A stretch of DNA of 64,000 nucleotides. Source: an uncultured Bacteroidota bacterium. GTDB lineage: Bacteria; Bacteroidota; Bacteroidia; Bacteroidales; 4484-276. Of this stretch, positions 15,744 through 26,200 are shown piece by piece. Under the pieces are notes generated by a model. That model searched no databases, was not told where the DNA came from, and saw nothing but the letters and a program-made list of their open reading frames with translations. The stretch's first letter is position 1. Each line of letters starts with the position of its first letter. The stretch is from the NCBI GenBank assembly GCA_903944895.1, contig CAJATL010000206.1, positions 40,021 through 104,020 of the forward strand. The letters are read 5' to 3'. A program made the position numbers and the translations under genes.

Positions 15744-16901
15744 ATGACATTTATGAGATTTTTTACTTTGTTAAGTTTACTTGTTTTGCTTGGGTTTGGT
15801 AAGATGGCCGTCGCCCAGGAAAATACCGGGATCGACCTCAAAATGAAAAAGTACTATCATTCGCTTCAGCTCTCTGTCGAGAATGGTGCGATGCTGGGTA
15901 ACGAGGATGAATTTGGCGATCAGATTGTGAACAGTACTTATTATAACGGGATTGATCTCCGCTATGGCTGGTCAAAGAATAACCCGATGGACACCTACAA
16001 CAGGGTTTATCGTCATCCGACGCTCGGCTTGGGATGGTACGCTTCTACTTTTCACACAGCTGAAGTTGGGCAGCCCAATGCTTTGTATTTCTTTATGACC
16101 ATGCCGTTTACTTTCGAAAAATCAAAAAAATGGACGACTTCCTACACCGGCGCTTTTGGTTTGTCGTACAATTTTAACCCTTACGACTCCATCAATAACC
16201 CAACTAATATTTTTTTAGGTTCATACCGGAATTGTTATCTTCACCTGGGTTTAAATCTCGATTATCACTTTAACAATAAGGTAATGGCTTTTGGGTCGGT
16301 TGGATTTACCCACTTTTCAAATGGTTCGTTCAAACTTCCTAATTTGGGCATTAATTTAATACCGGTTTCGTTGGGTGTAAAGTACAAATTCACCGACAAA
16401 GTGTTTGAAAAACCAGTTGAGCCACTTGATCCATTTATTAAGCACGACCAGGTTAACGTGATGCTGGCTTTTGGAAGTAAAAACTATGTGGTAGGCGATC
16501 CGAATTATTTAAAAATGACGCTTGGTGTAAATTACCTGCGGCAAATAGGCTACAAATATCGGGTTGGTCTGGGTCTGGATTTCTTTTACGCCGCGCAATC
16601 AGATTTGCGGAACATCTCTGACGAAACAAACTTTTCAAAATCTGTATCTTACGCAGTGGTTGGTTCCTGGGAGTGGGTTATCAGCAGGACCGTTTATGTG
16701 CCGATAGGATTGGCATATTATCTTCATCGCAATGAGGAAAATGGTGAAAAAGAGCCTTATTACGAGCGCGTCGGCTTACGGTTCAGGATTAAGGAACATT
16801 TCGACACAGGCGTAACGATCAAGGCTCATGGCGGCGTTGCCGATATGTTTGAATGGACGGTTGCTTACACTTTTCATAAGGATAAAAATACGTACAGATA
16901 A
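15744..16901 (+). CDS. PagL-like lipid A deacylase / acyloxyacyl hydrolase family outer-membrane protein
   Basis: 385 residues with a signal peptide (MRFFTLLSLLVLLGFGKMAVAQ) and alternating hydrophobic beta strands of an outer-membrane barrel. The motif GFTHFSNGSFKLPNLGINL (residues about 187-205) contains H190, S192 and N193, matching the catalytic His-Ser and oxyanion Asn of PagL, which removes the 3-O acyl chain of lipid A. The repeat of Tyr/Phe-ending strands continues to the C-terminus (FEWTVAYTFHKDKN). It is about twice as long as classical PagL; the extra C-terminal half looks like further barrel strands. ATG 15744 or 15753 may be the start. Role in LPS modification is inferred from the family. 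Confidence 0.75.
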   Translation: MTFMRFFTLLSLLVLLGFGKMAVAQENTGIDLKMKKYYHSLQLSVENGAMLGNEDEFGDQIVNSTYYNGIDLRYGWSKNNPMDTYNRVYRHPTLGLGWYASTFHTAEVGQPNALYFFMTMPFTFEKSKKWTTSYTGAFGLSYNFNPYDSINNPTNIFLGSYRNCYLHLGLNLDYHFNNKVMAFGSVGFTHFSNGSFKLPNLGINLIPVSLGVKYKFTDKVFEKPVEPLDPFIKHDQVNVMLAFGSKNYVVGDPNYLKMTLGVNYLRQIGYKYRVGLGLDFFYAAQSDLRNISDETNFSKSVSYAVVGSWEWVISRTVYVPIGLAYYLHRNEENGEKEPYYERVGLRFRIKEHFDTGVTIKAHGGVADMFEWTVAYTFHKDKNTYR

Positions 16902-17029
16902 ATGGGGCATGCTTAAAACCGGATATTAAGTTGAAGATTTGGGAATTGGAAAGTATGTTGATTGTTTTTGATGGATGGTTTTATTATGGTTGATTCAAAT
17001 CGTAACAATCAACATGAGTTTCTTAATTT

Positions 17030-17276
17030 CAGACTTCCTGACCCCATTATTGTTTTTCAGTAACTTACAAAAACTATCCTTCAAATTGATTCGTCGCAAA
17101 ATAAGGTAATAAGGTTTTGAAACTCGTGGTAACTTTCTTTTCTATTAAGGTTAAAAACCTTATTTCCTGGCTCTTAACCTTAGTACAAGAGTTACTAATG
17201 TCCATTTCAACCTTATTACCCTATTAGCAAATTTTGTTTGCGCGACACTTTAGTCTGCGAGAGGTCAGGAAGTCTG
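17030..17276. mobile_element. 247-bp MITE-like element with 14-bp perfect inverted ends and AATTT target duplication
   Basis: The left end CAGACTTCCTGACC (17030-17043) is the exact reverse complement of the right end GGTCAGGAAGTCTG (17263-17276). AATTT flanks both sides (17025-17029 and 17277-17281). Removing the element and one AATTT restores GAGTTTCTTAATTTATTTTC, which occurs uninterrupted at about 32,520-32,540: the empty site. An internal inverted repeat (GTAATAAGG and CCTTATTAC) is also present. It contains no coding frame, so a transposase from elsewhere must move it. Confidence 0.85.
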
Positions 17277-17281
17277 AATTT

Positions 17282-17393
17282 ATTTTCTTCGCCTGGATTT
17301 CAAAACTGCGCATGCCGGGGTTGATTAATCCTGATATGTCGCACAGCGGCTATTCTTCCAGAAATACCGAAATAGGGTAATGGTCGCTGAAAC
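17282..17393 (-). pseudogene. Fossil 3' end of an EEP-family gene plus its downstream flank
   Basis: 17350-17391 encodes, on the minus strand, FSDHYPISVFLEE and a stop codon, the exact ending of the intact EEP protein at 36.6-37.5 kb; DNA identity continues through the downstream flank (17282-17349). Nothing upstream of FSDHYP remains. This is the left bracket of the RHS island, with a matching N-terminal fragment at 32,363-32,403. Confidence 0.8.
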
Positions 17394-17461
17394 TAATTGA
17401 GACTTTCGTTTCTAAAAAGAGGTTTAAAGATTATCTGCAAAAGAAAATTGCTGCCTTATAA
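17387..17461 (+). pseudogene. Fragment of an unidentified gene 3' end, copy 1
   Basis: The frame ends FVSKKRFKDYLQKKIAAL and stop, followed by an intrinsic terminator. A second copy at 19,707-19,808 has the same ending with extra upstream residues. It fuses directly to the EEP remnant, so the 5' part is missing. The parent protein is not recognised; it is basic and helical. Confidence 0.6.
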
Positions 17462-17467
17462 GAAAGA

Positions 17468-17492
17468 AAGCCCGGATATTGCCGGGTTTTTC
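17468..17492. terminator. Terminator between gene remnant and membrane-protein gene
   Basis: AAAGCCCGG, loop, CCGGGTTTTT. It ends both the plus-strand remnant and the minus-strand gene that stops at 17495. The equivalent copy is at 19,810-19,838. Confidence 0.7.
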
Positions 17493-17494
17493 TG

Positions 17495-18001
17495 TTATAC
17501 TCTGTAATCCATAAAAATAAAACCAATTATTAAAAACATAAGGATGCCTATAATAATCCCAAAACTAATCCATGACCATCTTCTTTTAAAGGATGTACCC
17601 ATCTTATCAAATTCCTGAAAATACTTTAGATATTTATCGTTTTTAAATAGAAGCATGTTGTTTATTATAATGGATATGACGAAAGGTGGGATGATAATAA
17701 AAAAAAATCCATGAGGCTTAATCATTGTAATGCCTAAAAAAAACTCTATTATTCCTAATTGAAAAAAGAAAACTAGGCCATACATAAAACCTCCTACCCT
17801 TATACTACTTAAACCAACATCTGGCAGTCTAAAAGCTGTATTCAGGTTACTTTCAACATCAACACCTTTCTTAGAATAGAATTTCTTAATAAAAGTAATT
17901 CGTAAGAGCAAAACAACAGGATTGATGTTGTTAAATAGCAAATGCATTTTATAATCACCCTTATAGGCGCAATAATGTATTATGTTCCAAAACCTTTCCA
18001 T
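17495..18001 (-). CDS. Small membrane protein, probable immunity partner of the decayed RHS tip
   Basis: 168 residues with three or four hydrophobic segments (GGFMYGLVFFFQLGIIEFFL, HGFFFIIIPPFVISIIINNM, WISFGIIIGILMFLIIGFIF). No family is recognised. It starts 8 bp after the stop of the RHS-tip pseudogene, the standard position of an immunity gene in polymorphic toxin loci, and the toxin tip has glycine-zipper membrane helices, so a membrane-located immunity protein is plausible. The frame is intact although its partner is frameshifted, as expected if the immunity gene is retained for protection. Confidence 0.55.
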   Translation of the reverse strand: MERFWNIIHYCAYKGDYKMHLLFNNINPVVLLLRITFIKKFYSKKGVDVESNLNTAFRLPDVGLSSIRVGGFMYGLVFFFQLGIIEFFLGITMIKPHGFFFIIIPPFVISIIINNMLLFKNDKYLKYFQEFDKMGTSFKRRWSWISFGIIIGILMFLIIGFIFMDYRV

Positions 18002-18008
18002 TTGTACT

Positions 18009-19428
18009 TTAATGAATTATATTATATAAACCTTCACCAAGATTACTTCCTCCAATTCCTCCAAACACACCACCAACAATACCTCCAATAATAGCACCTG
18101 GAACAGCTACAACGCCCCCAAAAAATCCTCCAATTAAAGCTCCTGTGGCAGCTCCAATTTCTGCCCCAGCCCATGCTGCTGTGATTCCAAGTGATGTTTT
18201 AGCTACTGCTAGTTGAGTTTTATCTCCATAACTATAACTATCATTCACCCATGCATCGCCAACACTAACAACTCCAAGGGCTAGACTGGTATAGATTGAA
18301 TACCTACCTATTACTTTCCCATATTTAATTGCACTATAGGTGACTATTCCGGCTTTACTCCCACCAGTCCAATTGGAAGCATAATAATGTGGACTCCAGC
18401 CACCTTCTTTTGTAAATCTAAAGGAACCAGTATTTGCTAAACCTGCCCCAAAACCTCCTATTGCATTGTTTATATGGTTAGCTGCTGTTAACCAACCCCC
18501 TCCTCCCTGGGGAATCCAAAATAAATGAGCTCCGGCAGTAGAATTTAAAAAAAGATATTCCCCCATTTTCAGATGTAATTGTTTCACCCAGAGAGCCAAA
18601 AGAACTAACAACATTAGTTCTACCAAAAGCGTCAATCAGGTATATGTCCATTCCGTCGTTGTACGCATCTGCCAAATCACTGAAATTATTACGATTTGAA
18701 TTCATAACTCGGTCGAAACTGTCATTATACTTTTCTTCACCATACTTATCTTTAAACGCCTCACCTGACATTAACATAAAGTTATAGTCCTGGCTTCTAA
18801 ATTGATCACTCCAATGATTATTTGAGCCTGGTCCAATATGATGCTGGTATGAAGTCATCCAAACGTTTCCTGCAAAATCACTCGGGTTTGGTTCATATCC
18901 ACTCGGGTCGGTGTATTTTAAAGGGTTGTTCAAACAATAGCTGTACCTGTTGTAACTCTGTGTGTAGTCGGTAGCCTGAACAAACGGATCAGGTGAAAGG
19001 AAACGGGCAACAAACGGGTCGTAAACCCTGCCGTTCATATTTATCAGGTTAAATTTGTCGAGGTGTTTGTGGCCGGGATAGCCCCTATCGAACAGAAAAG
19101 TGGTGGGTACATTTGTAAACGTCCAATCATTTGGGTTTCGCCGTTGTTCCTCCCGCCTTCGTTTCATTGGCGGGATTAGTTCCACCATCGGATTTGGCGA
19201 GTTTGCGAAGCCAAATCCGGGTGTCACTGAACATGGGTCAAAGCTAAGTTTTTCGATCAGGTTCCCGTTGTTAGAGGAAATAACTCGGTATGTTTGGTTT
19301 TGCTTACGTAATTTCTTTCCAAAAGAATTGTAACGAAAGTAAATTTGATGCCCATCGGCATCAGTAATTTCAATCCGTTTGGGCAGATTTAAATGTTTGT
19401 TGTCGCTATGGATAATTTGTTTGCTCAA
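18009..19428 (-). pseudogene. Decayed RHS core and toxin tip (orphan RHS-CT), frameshifted
   Basis: The minus-strand frame 19428-18478 encodes an RHS fragment: [24 protein letters not shown], then the core [21 protein letters not shown] ... [12 protein letters not shown]. From about 18795 to 19285 the DNA is nearly identical to the large RHS gene at 21.01-21.41 kb; beyond SDQFR the tip differs. The frame breaks at an A7 tract (T7 on the coding strand, 18547-18553); adding one base restores a continuous tip that continues in the 18635-18009 frame ([17 protein letters not shown]...). Upstream of 19428 RHS-like coding (FDYFYNRNG) continues past an in-frame TAA, so the 5' part is lost. The tip ends with a glycine zipper (GAATGALIGGFFGG...GGIVGGVFGG), suggestive of a membrane-active toxin. 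Confidence 0.75.
19151..19231 (-). repeat. In-frame 81-bp palindromic insertion in the RHS pseudogene
   Basis: Relative to the full RHS gene, 27 codons are inserted between DP and RRNPNDW. The insert contains two inverted repeats: TCCCGCC/GGCGGGA (19151-19157, 19169-19175) and GGATTTGG/CCAAATCC (19190-19197, 19211-19218). Its length keeps the reading frame. Confidence 0.65.
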
Positions 19429-19685
19429 GTTTTTAATTTAGCCATTCCGATTGTAAAAGTAATCAAAATTTTTGCTGGGAATCAATAACACCGGAATATC
19501 CTTACAAAACAAGGATGTTCATCTTGCTAACAATCGTTTTTTCCAATACATAAATGTTGCAAGTTTGTTGTTGTGCTCACAACTAAATTGTTTTTGGCTC
19601 ATACCACTCTGCTGCCACAGCCCAACTACTTCAATTACGGCCGTGACTTTGGATCCGTTTTGTATATTTTTTACCTCAAAACTGT

Positions 19686-19808
19686 AACCTCAATTTAGCT
19701 AAGCCAATGTGGATTGGCTGTAGGGATGCTTTGCTTAAACTGATTGAGACTTTCGTTTCTAAAAAGCGGTTTAAAGATTACCTGCAAAAAAAAATTGCTG
19801 CATTATAA
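19686..19808 (+). pseudogene. Fragment of an unidentified gene 3' end, copy 2
   Basis: The frame from about 19686, with an ATG at 19707 (MWIGCRDALLKLIET...), ends FVSKKRFKDYLQKKIAAL and stop, the same ending as at 17387-17461, and is followed by a terminator of the same design. The rest of 19429-19685 shows only RHS-like residues on the minus strand up to about 19490 and otherwise nothing recognisable. Confidence 0.55.
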
Positions 19809-19809
19809 T

Positions 19810-19838
19810 CAAAAAGCCCGGCAAGCCCGGGCTTTTTG
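19810..19838. terminator. Terminator after the RHS/immunity operon
   Basis: AAAAAGCCCGG, short loop, CCCGGGCTTTTT; strong symmetric hairpin. It closes the minus-strand RHS/immunity operon (stop at 19845) and the plus-strand remnant. Confidence 0.8.
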
Positions 19839-19844
19839 ATTTAT

Positions 19845-20246
19845 TTATCCATTAAGTTTTTTGATAAACATCGCACTCAGGACAAAGAGAGCAAAGGATA
19901 ATATGACATATAGCCAAATAAGAATCGTATTTATTCTTCTCTTTTCGGGTGGTTCCTTCTTTAGCTCTTTTACTGTTGACCTATAATTACCTCTATGGAT
20001 GAATAGGAAGTAATTTACAACAAACAAGCTTAACATTATTATTATAAGCTCTTTCTTGGGCAGTTCATCGCGCAAAAAAATATTTACTCCCAAAAACTGT
20101 AGTAAAAATCCCAATAATCCCAGATTAAGGAACATCATAAAAGATACCCCAAACAAAGCATTCCATTGTGGAAGGTCCTTTTCACCCCATGTTTTCAGGT
20201 TCCATGAGTATAGCCGGTAGTACAAGTATCTATAAATCTTCATCAT
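19845..20246 (-). CDS. Small membrane protein, probable immunity protein of the RHS toxin
   Basis: 133 residues with three or four hydrophobic helices (ALFGVSFMMFLNLGLLGFLL, LIIIMLSLFVVNYFLF, ILIWLYVILSFALFVLSAMF). The N-terminus YRLYSWNLKTWGEKDLPQWNA is of a type I believe recurs in small membrane proteins of this phylum, but the family has no function known to me. Its start codon overlaps the stop codon of the 2135-residue RHS gene by 4 bp, giving translational coupling, the arrangement expected of a toxin/immunity pair. Immunity is inferred from position only. Confidence 0.55.
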   Translation of the reverse strand: MMKIYRYLYYRLYSWNLKTWGEKDLPQWNALFGVSFMMFLNLGLLGFLLQFLGVNIFLRDELPKKELIIIMLSLFVVNYFLFIHRGNYRSTVKELKKEPPEKRRINTILIWLYVILSFALFVLSAMFIKKLNG

Positions 20247-23200
20247 CGCAAAGGGAAAATTACTCGTGGTGCAACATAGGTATTATCTGGGACTGCGTAC
20301 ATTGGCGGTGTATACGGTGTTGTTATCATTGGACGGTCAAATGCCCCAAGTGCATCAAGTGCAAAATATCCACCTCCAATAATCCATCCTGGAGGACCTC
20401 CAAAGGTTGCAAAAGCACCCATTCCTATATCTAAACCTGATTTTGCAGCTCCGGCATAATTTCCGTTCAAAAGGGCTTGGCCACCTTGATATAATGATAT
20501 TCCCGTTCCAACAACAAAGAAGCCTCTACTTGCAAGTTTGAAATAGCCAGCTTTACTCAAGGCATTTGCACGTGCTCCTGTCCATTGATTGCCTCCCCAT
20601 TCCAAGGAGTTCCATTTTCCGTTTACACCTCTCCAACTTCCGTTTATAACATTTGAATATTCTCCGGCACTTGAAAAAAATCCAGCAGCATTCAAACCCA
20701 TTCCAATAGCGTAAAGCGAATTACCCCCTCCACCTTGGGCATTCTCTATCTTCACAAAACGTAATATATTCTCATAGCTTGGTAATTGGTTTTGAGAAGA
20801 GTTCACACCATCCCAATCAAAGGAACCAACGATGTTGCTGTTGGGAACACTAACCCACATGCCTTGAGCGAGGGATAGATTCCCCTGCTGCCATAGACTC
20901 CTTACATTGGGATCATTCAATGCCTGATTAACCATATCCCATGCTCCATCACCATGGATACTATTGAACGTTGATGTATTCATCAACATTAAATTGCCAT
21001 AATCACTTCTAAATTGATCACTCCAATGATTATTTGAGCCTGGTCCAATATGATGCTGGTATGAAGTCATCCAAACGTTTCCTGCAAAATCACTCGGGCT
21101 TGGTTCATATCCACTCGGGTCGGTGTATTTTAATGGATTATTCAAACAATAGCTGTACCTGTTGTAACTCTGTGTGTAGTCGGTAGCCTGAACAAATGGG
21201 TCGGGTGAAAGGAAACGGGCAACAAACGGGTCGTAAACCCTGCCATTCATATTTATCAGGTTAAACTTTTCGAGGTGTTCGTGGCCGGTATAGCCCCTAT
21301 CAAACAGAAAGCTGGTTGGCACATTTGTAAACGTCCAATCATTTGGGTTTCGCCGTCGTCCCCAAGGATCGAAGCTCAGTTTTTCGATCAGGTTCCCGTT
21401 GCTAGAGGAAATTGCCTGGTAAGATCCCATAAAATCTTTGTGAATGTAATACATAGTACCTGCGTTGTTTTCGATAACATAAATCGCAAACAACCCATCG
21501 CCGCCATAAAGATAATGCAGTTTGCGTTCCTGCCCTTGTGCATTTGTTTCGACCTCATAATTATTCCCAATAAAATATTTATTTTCGATCAGGGTTTCAT
21601 GATCGGTATTATTGGTAGCGACTAACGCTGTTTTTTTTCGGTTTTCATCCGGCCCATAAGTAAAATACATTTTTAATGCTGCAATGGAATGTGTAATTTC
21701 GCTAACTTTATTAAATGCATTGTACTCAACCTCTTCGGGTGTTGCCGATTGTAAAAAACCTGTGGTCGGCTGCACTATCGAACTCACGGCGTGGGGACCT
21801 CCTGTTGAACCAACGACATTGTAAATGTATGGGTTACCAACATCCGACTTTTGGTTTATATTTCCATTATCTTCGTAAGCCATACTTGTCGTTTGTCCTC
21901 CTGCAACGGTCCATGAAGTTAGCCTTGCCTTAAATTTGTCGGTGTCGTAACCAAAATATTCTAACAGGTCGTCATTCGGAGTGGCTGGATCTTTTAAATC
22001 CTTACGCCAGCTAAGGTTCCCGGTGGGGGGATCAAATACGTACGACAAGTTTTGAACGGAATTGCTTGTAACAATACTAGCAGGAAATCCATAATTATCA
22101 TATCCTTTGGTTGTTGTTAATCCATTTCCCAACAGGTATTCTTTTATTTGTCCACGGGCATTCATATCATTTAATTGCCATAAAGTTTTTGATGTATTGC
22201 TTTCGACTACCTTGCAAAGATAACCGTTTTTGTATTTGTAATTTAGGGCATAGTCCGAAGGCCATATTTCTTTTTTCAAGTTCCCAAATACATCATATTC
22301 ATATTTGGCGACAAAGGGAAGCCCCTCAATGGTTTCTGTTTTTTCGATAGCCCGGCAGTATTGATCGTATGTAAATGAGGTTGAAATTCCATTCCAGCCA
22401 ACAACAGATTCCGGTAATCCCAATCCGTTTTCTCCATCATAAGTATAAGTGGTAATCTGTTCAGGATTGGTAAGTTTCTTTTCAGTTATCCTGCCAAGTG
22501 CGTCATACTTCATCAGATAGTTGTTTCCCTTATTATCGGTTTGCGAAACAAGTTGCCCAAAAGGATCATACTCATAATTTGTCAATCCGGCATCAGGATC
22601 ATCAAGGTTTTCCTGGAAACCCGCAGTATTGTACGACATCGTTATGGTGGTTTGGTTAAAGCCTTCACCGTTTGTAACCTCAAAAGGTTTACCGGTGCTA
22701 TTATATTTGTAATAAATAGTGCCTCCGGGGTCTGTTGAGTTCAGGATGTTACCGATAGGGTCAGTTGTTTTCGTAACTACCTGTCCGGTTGTGAGGTTTT
22801 CGGTGATAATTGTAAGGCCGTCGTAAGTATAGTTTATTTCGCCAGTTGGTCTATTGATTGTTTTTACCTGCCCAAAGGGTAAATAATCATAACTGGTAAC
22901 TAATGCTGTTTCACCAATAAAATGGGGCTCGGATTGCTCTTGTAGTTTTCCGTGCGCGGGTTGAGATGAACCATAATAATCCGAATTGACATAAACTTTT
23001 GTTTCTCCATCAAAATGGTATTCAATGCTCAAATGACCGCGTCCGTTATTGTCGTTAAAGGATAATACTTCCTTTTCGCCGGAAACCTTGCTCCAGGTAT
23101 AAAACACGCCAAATTGAGGATTTTCAGGATAGTCAAAAGCCCATCGCATTACATTTTCAATTTGTTTCCCATCCGGCAGTATTGTCTTGTTCAACCGATC

Positions 23201-26200
23201 AAATCCATCGTAAAAATATTGAGTAGTAAGACCGTTGATGTCCGTTGTAGTTTTAGTCAATCCGGTTTTGGGATAGTATTGTGCACTTTCGATAAATGCA
23301 ATATTACCAAGAGTTTTGGTTGATTTGGTTAAAAACCGGTGCTGGTATTCTTCACTGTATTCGTAATTGGTAACCCTGCTTTCGACTGTTTGATGGTTGT
23401 AATTTGGAGCTTCGATGGTTTTTTTGGTAATATTGCCAAAATTGTCGTACTCAAAGGATGTATTAATCTGATAATCACTGGTATTATTTGGAATAAACAT
23501 CTTGGTTTTTAAAAGAGGATATTGCTGTTGGGGATCATTCTGAGGATAATATGAATAAGTACTGGTCTGTTGAAACGTAGTATTATCATCCGGATATTTT
23601 TTGGTTATTGTTTCATTTTGAATCCTCGAAATCAGCCAATCATCAAGGTTATCATAATTATAAACTAAGTCGGCAAAAGTATAAAACCCATAAGACGAGT
23701 TTGGTGCTGAAAGTTCTAATTCATCTTCATCAACATAAATCTTGTAACCGGAAATGTTTCCATAATATTTATCAGTTTCGGAGTAGTTTCTTTCTATCCT
23801 CACAGTTTTTACGTAGCCACTTCCCTGATCGCCTGTACTAAATGTTTTATTAAGCGAAACCGGATCATACGTGAATATTCTCTTATTGCCAAAATCAACA
23901 ACCGTATTCTGTTGGTTAACAGTTTCCGAGATCAATTCATCGCCAAGGTACGTTTCCTGCTTCAACGAAAAAGGATAAAAATATGTACCGTTTATACTAT
24001 TTGTAGCGATATTTTTAATATCTGTTGTTGGGTCAAATGAAGTCATCTTTTTAAATCCGAGAAATCCCTTGCCCTCAAGATGCATTTTAGCACCTTCATA
24101 GGAATATGTTTGCGAAAACTCACCACCATAACCATCATCTTTTAAAACGGAGGTTACCACATAATTTGCAGGCTGAATATTCTTAACCTTGCTCATAGTT
24201 ACAGTATCCCTGGTGTAAATGGTATTATTTGTAAGCGGTTCATAAACTATGTTAACTTGATTACCTAAGCCGTTTGTAATTTTTTGGATAAGTTCCTTTT
24301 CTTCGTTTTTGTGAAAAAATACTGCTCGTTTAACGCCAGTAAAATTATCGTCGAAAACGAAATTATCATTTTTTCCATCACCGTTAAAATCGCAATGCGA
24401 ATAGCGATCATCAAAAAGAAAAGGATGAAATAGCATGCCTCCCTCTTGAAAATATTGCTCGCGGAAAACATTCGTTCCATTTGAATAATAAACATCCCAG
24501 TGAGTTCCAATTAATGAATCTTCTTTGTTTAAGTGTGGACTAAATACATAATACTCTGCATAACCCAGCATCATGTCATCTTTTCCGTCACCATTGAAAT
24601 CAGAAACCATATAATTATAGTAGGAATCAAACGAATAATGGTATGTATTTTCAGGAAATGCAATATCAAAATCCTGATTTATCCAATCATTCTTTCCGTT
24701 AAACATTCTAACAATAAGAGCCGAAGTTGTAGGCGTTGTAGTATTGACGCTGATTAAATCGGTGATGCCATCGCCATTTACATCACCAGTAAAACTTTTG
24801 TTTGATATTTGGCTAATCGGAATGTTAAAGCCCTCATCATATATTTTTTCGAGTACCCGATCTGTTTTATTAAAACCATAAACACTGCAACTATCTAAGT
24901 CAGTTTCGATTAATAAATCGGTTTTACCATCACCGTCAAAATCACCAGGCAATACATGAAGGTTATTATATGAACTTAGGAAATTGAATCCTGCATAATT
25001 GGTTGTCTCATCATAAACAAGGTGTTGGAATGAAGAGCCATCATACTCATAAACATAAATGCTATAAATAGAACTCCTTTCATCAAGTTGGCTTTTTCTG
25101 ATTAATAGCAGGTCGTTAATCCCATTACCATTAATATCAACAGGTGCAAACTCAGTATGATCTTCGGTATTTGAGACATCAAGCCCGGTGTAGAGGTTTG
25201 TGAAATCTTCACCGGTTGATTTTCGATAATGGAATTCATTTTGACGAATCTCAACTATATCATCCAATCCATCAGTATTAATGTCGAGTACCATAAAATA
25301 AGAAAATTCTGAGTGTAAATTGCCATAATCCGTTTCGCTAAAGGTTGTTCCATCTGTTCCTGTTGCATAAAAAACAGACCATGTTGTATTTTCTCTAATA
25401 CCTGCATCGGATGTAGAATAGAAGGATGCAACGATGTCAGTTTTCCCGTCACCATTGAAATCACCAGTAACAATGTTTGCGTCATTAGCCCCAAGTATGT
25501 TTGTTTGCTCAAAAGAAAAGGGTGTATTTTCCTCACCCCATTCAAACCTGGTAGGATTAAACTTTGATATCTTTCCTTCATCCCACAAAGTAACATTTTC
25601 GAGATGGGAATACATACCATTCAAGTCATAATCAAGATCGTATGATTTTATTACAGTACTATTATATTTAACTTCAATTGATTGGAGAAGGACATTGGAC
25701 TGGATGAGGCAGCCAAACAAATAGTATTTTACAGGATCGGGTCTGTTAGTTACATAGTTAAAATTTACAACATAAAGAGGAATATCTGTCCCATTTGCCG
25801 CGTACTTTATTTGCGAAATTCTTCCCATACCAGTTTCTTCGACATACACATATTCGATATAATTTCCCTTTCTATCAATTACCTTATTAATATGCCAGGT
25901 CAAAACATCATTTAATCCGGGTGCCTGAATCCTGGAGTTTTCCGTATTTCCATACTCGATAATATTGCCTTCTTTGGTGTAAACTTCAAACCAGGTTGGC
26001 TTGCCATTATTTACATTGTGAGGTACAATTTTCGAAAAGGTCTCTACTTCGGTACGATACTCGTTTCCATTATTGATTGGAATAAGACGATTACCATCTA
26101 ACATTAGTTTGTCATTTTCATCAAAATCAATTCCATCAATCACTTCTTCATGGTAATAATTAGTACTCGTTCTGGTAATAGTTGATAATCCGGCAATTGT

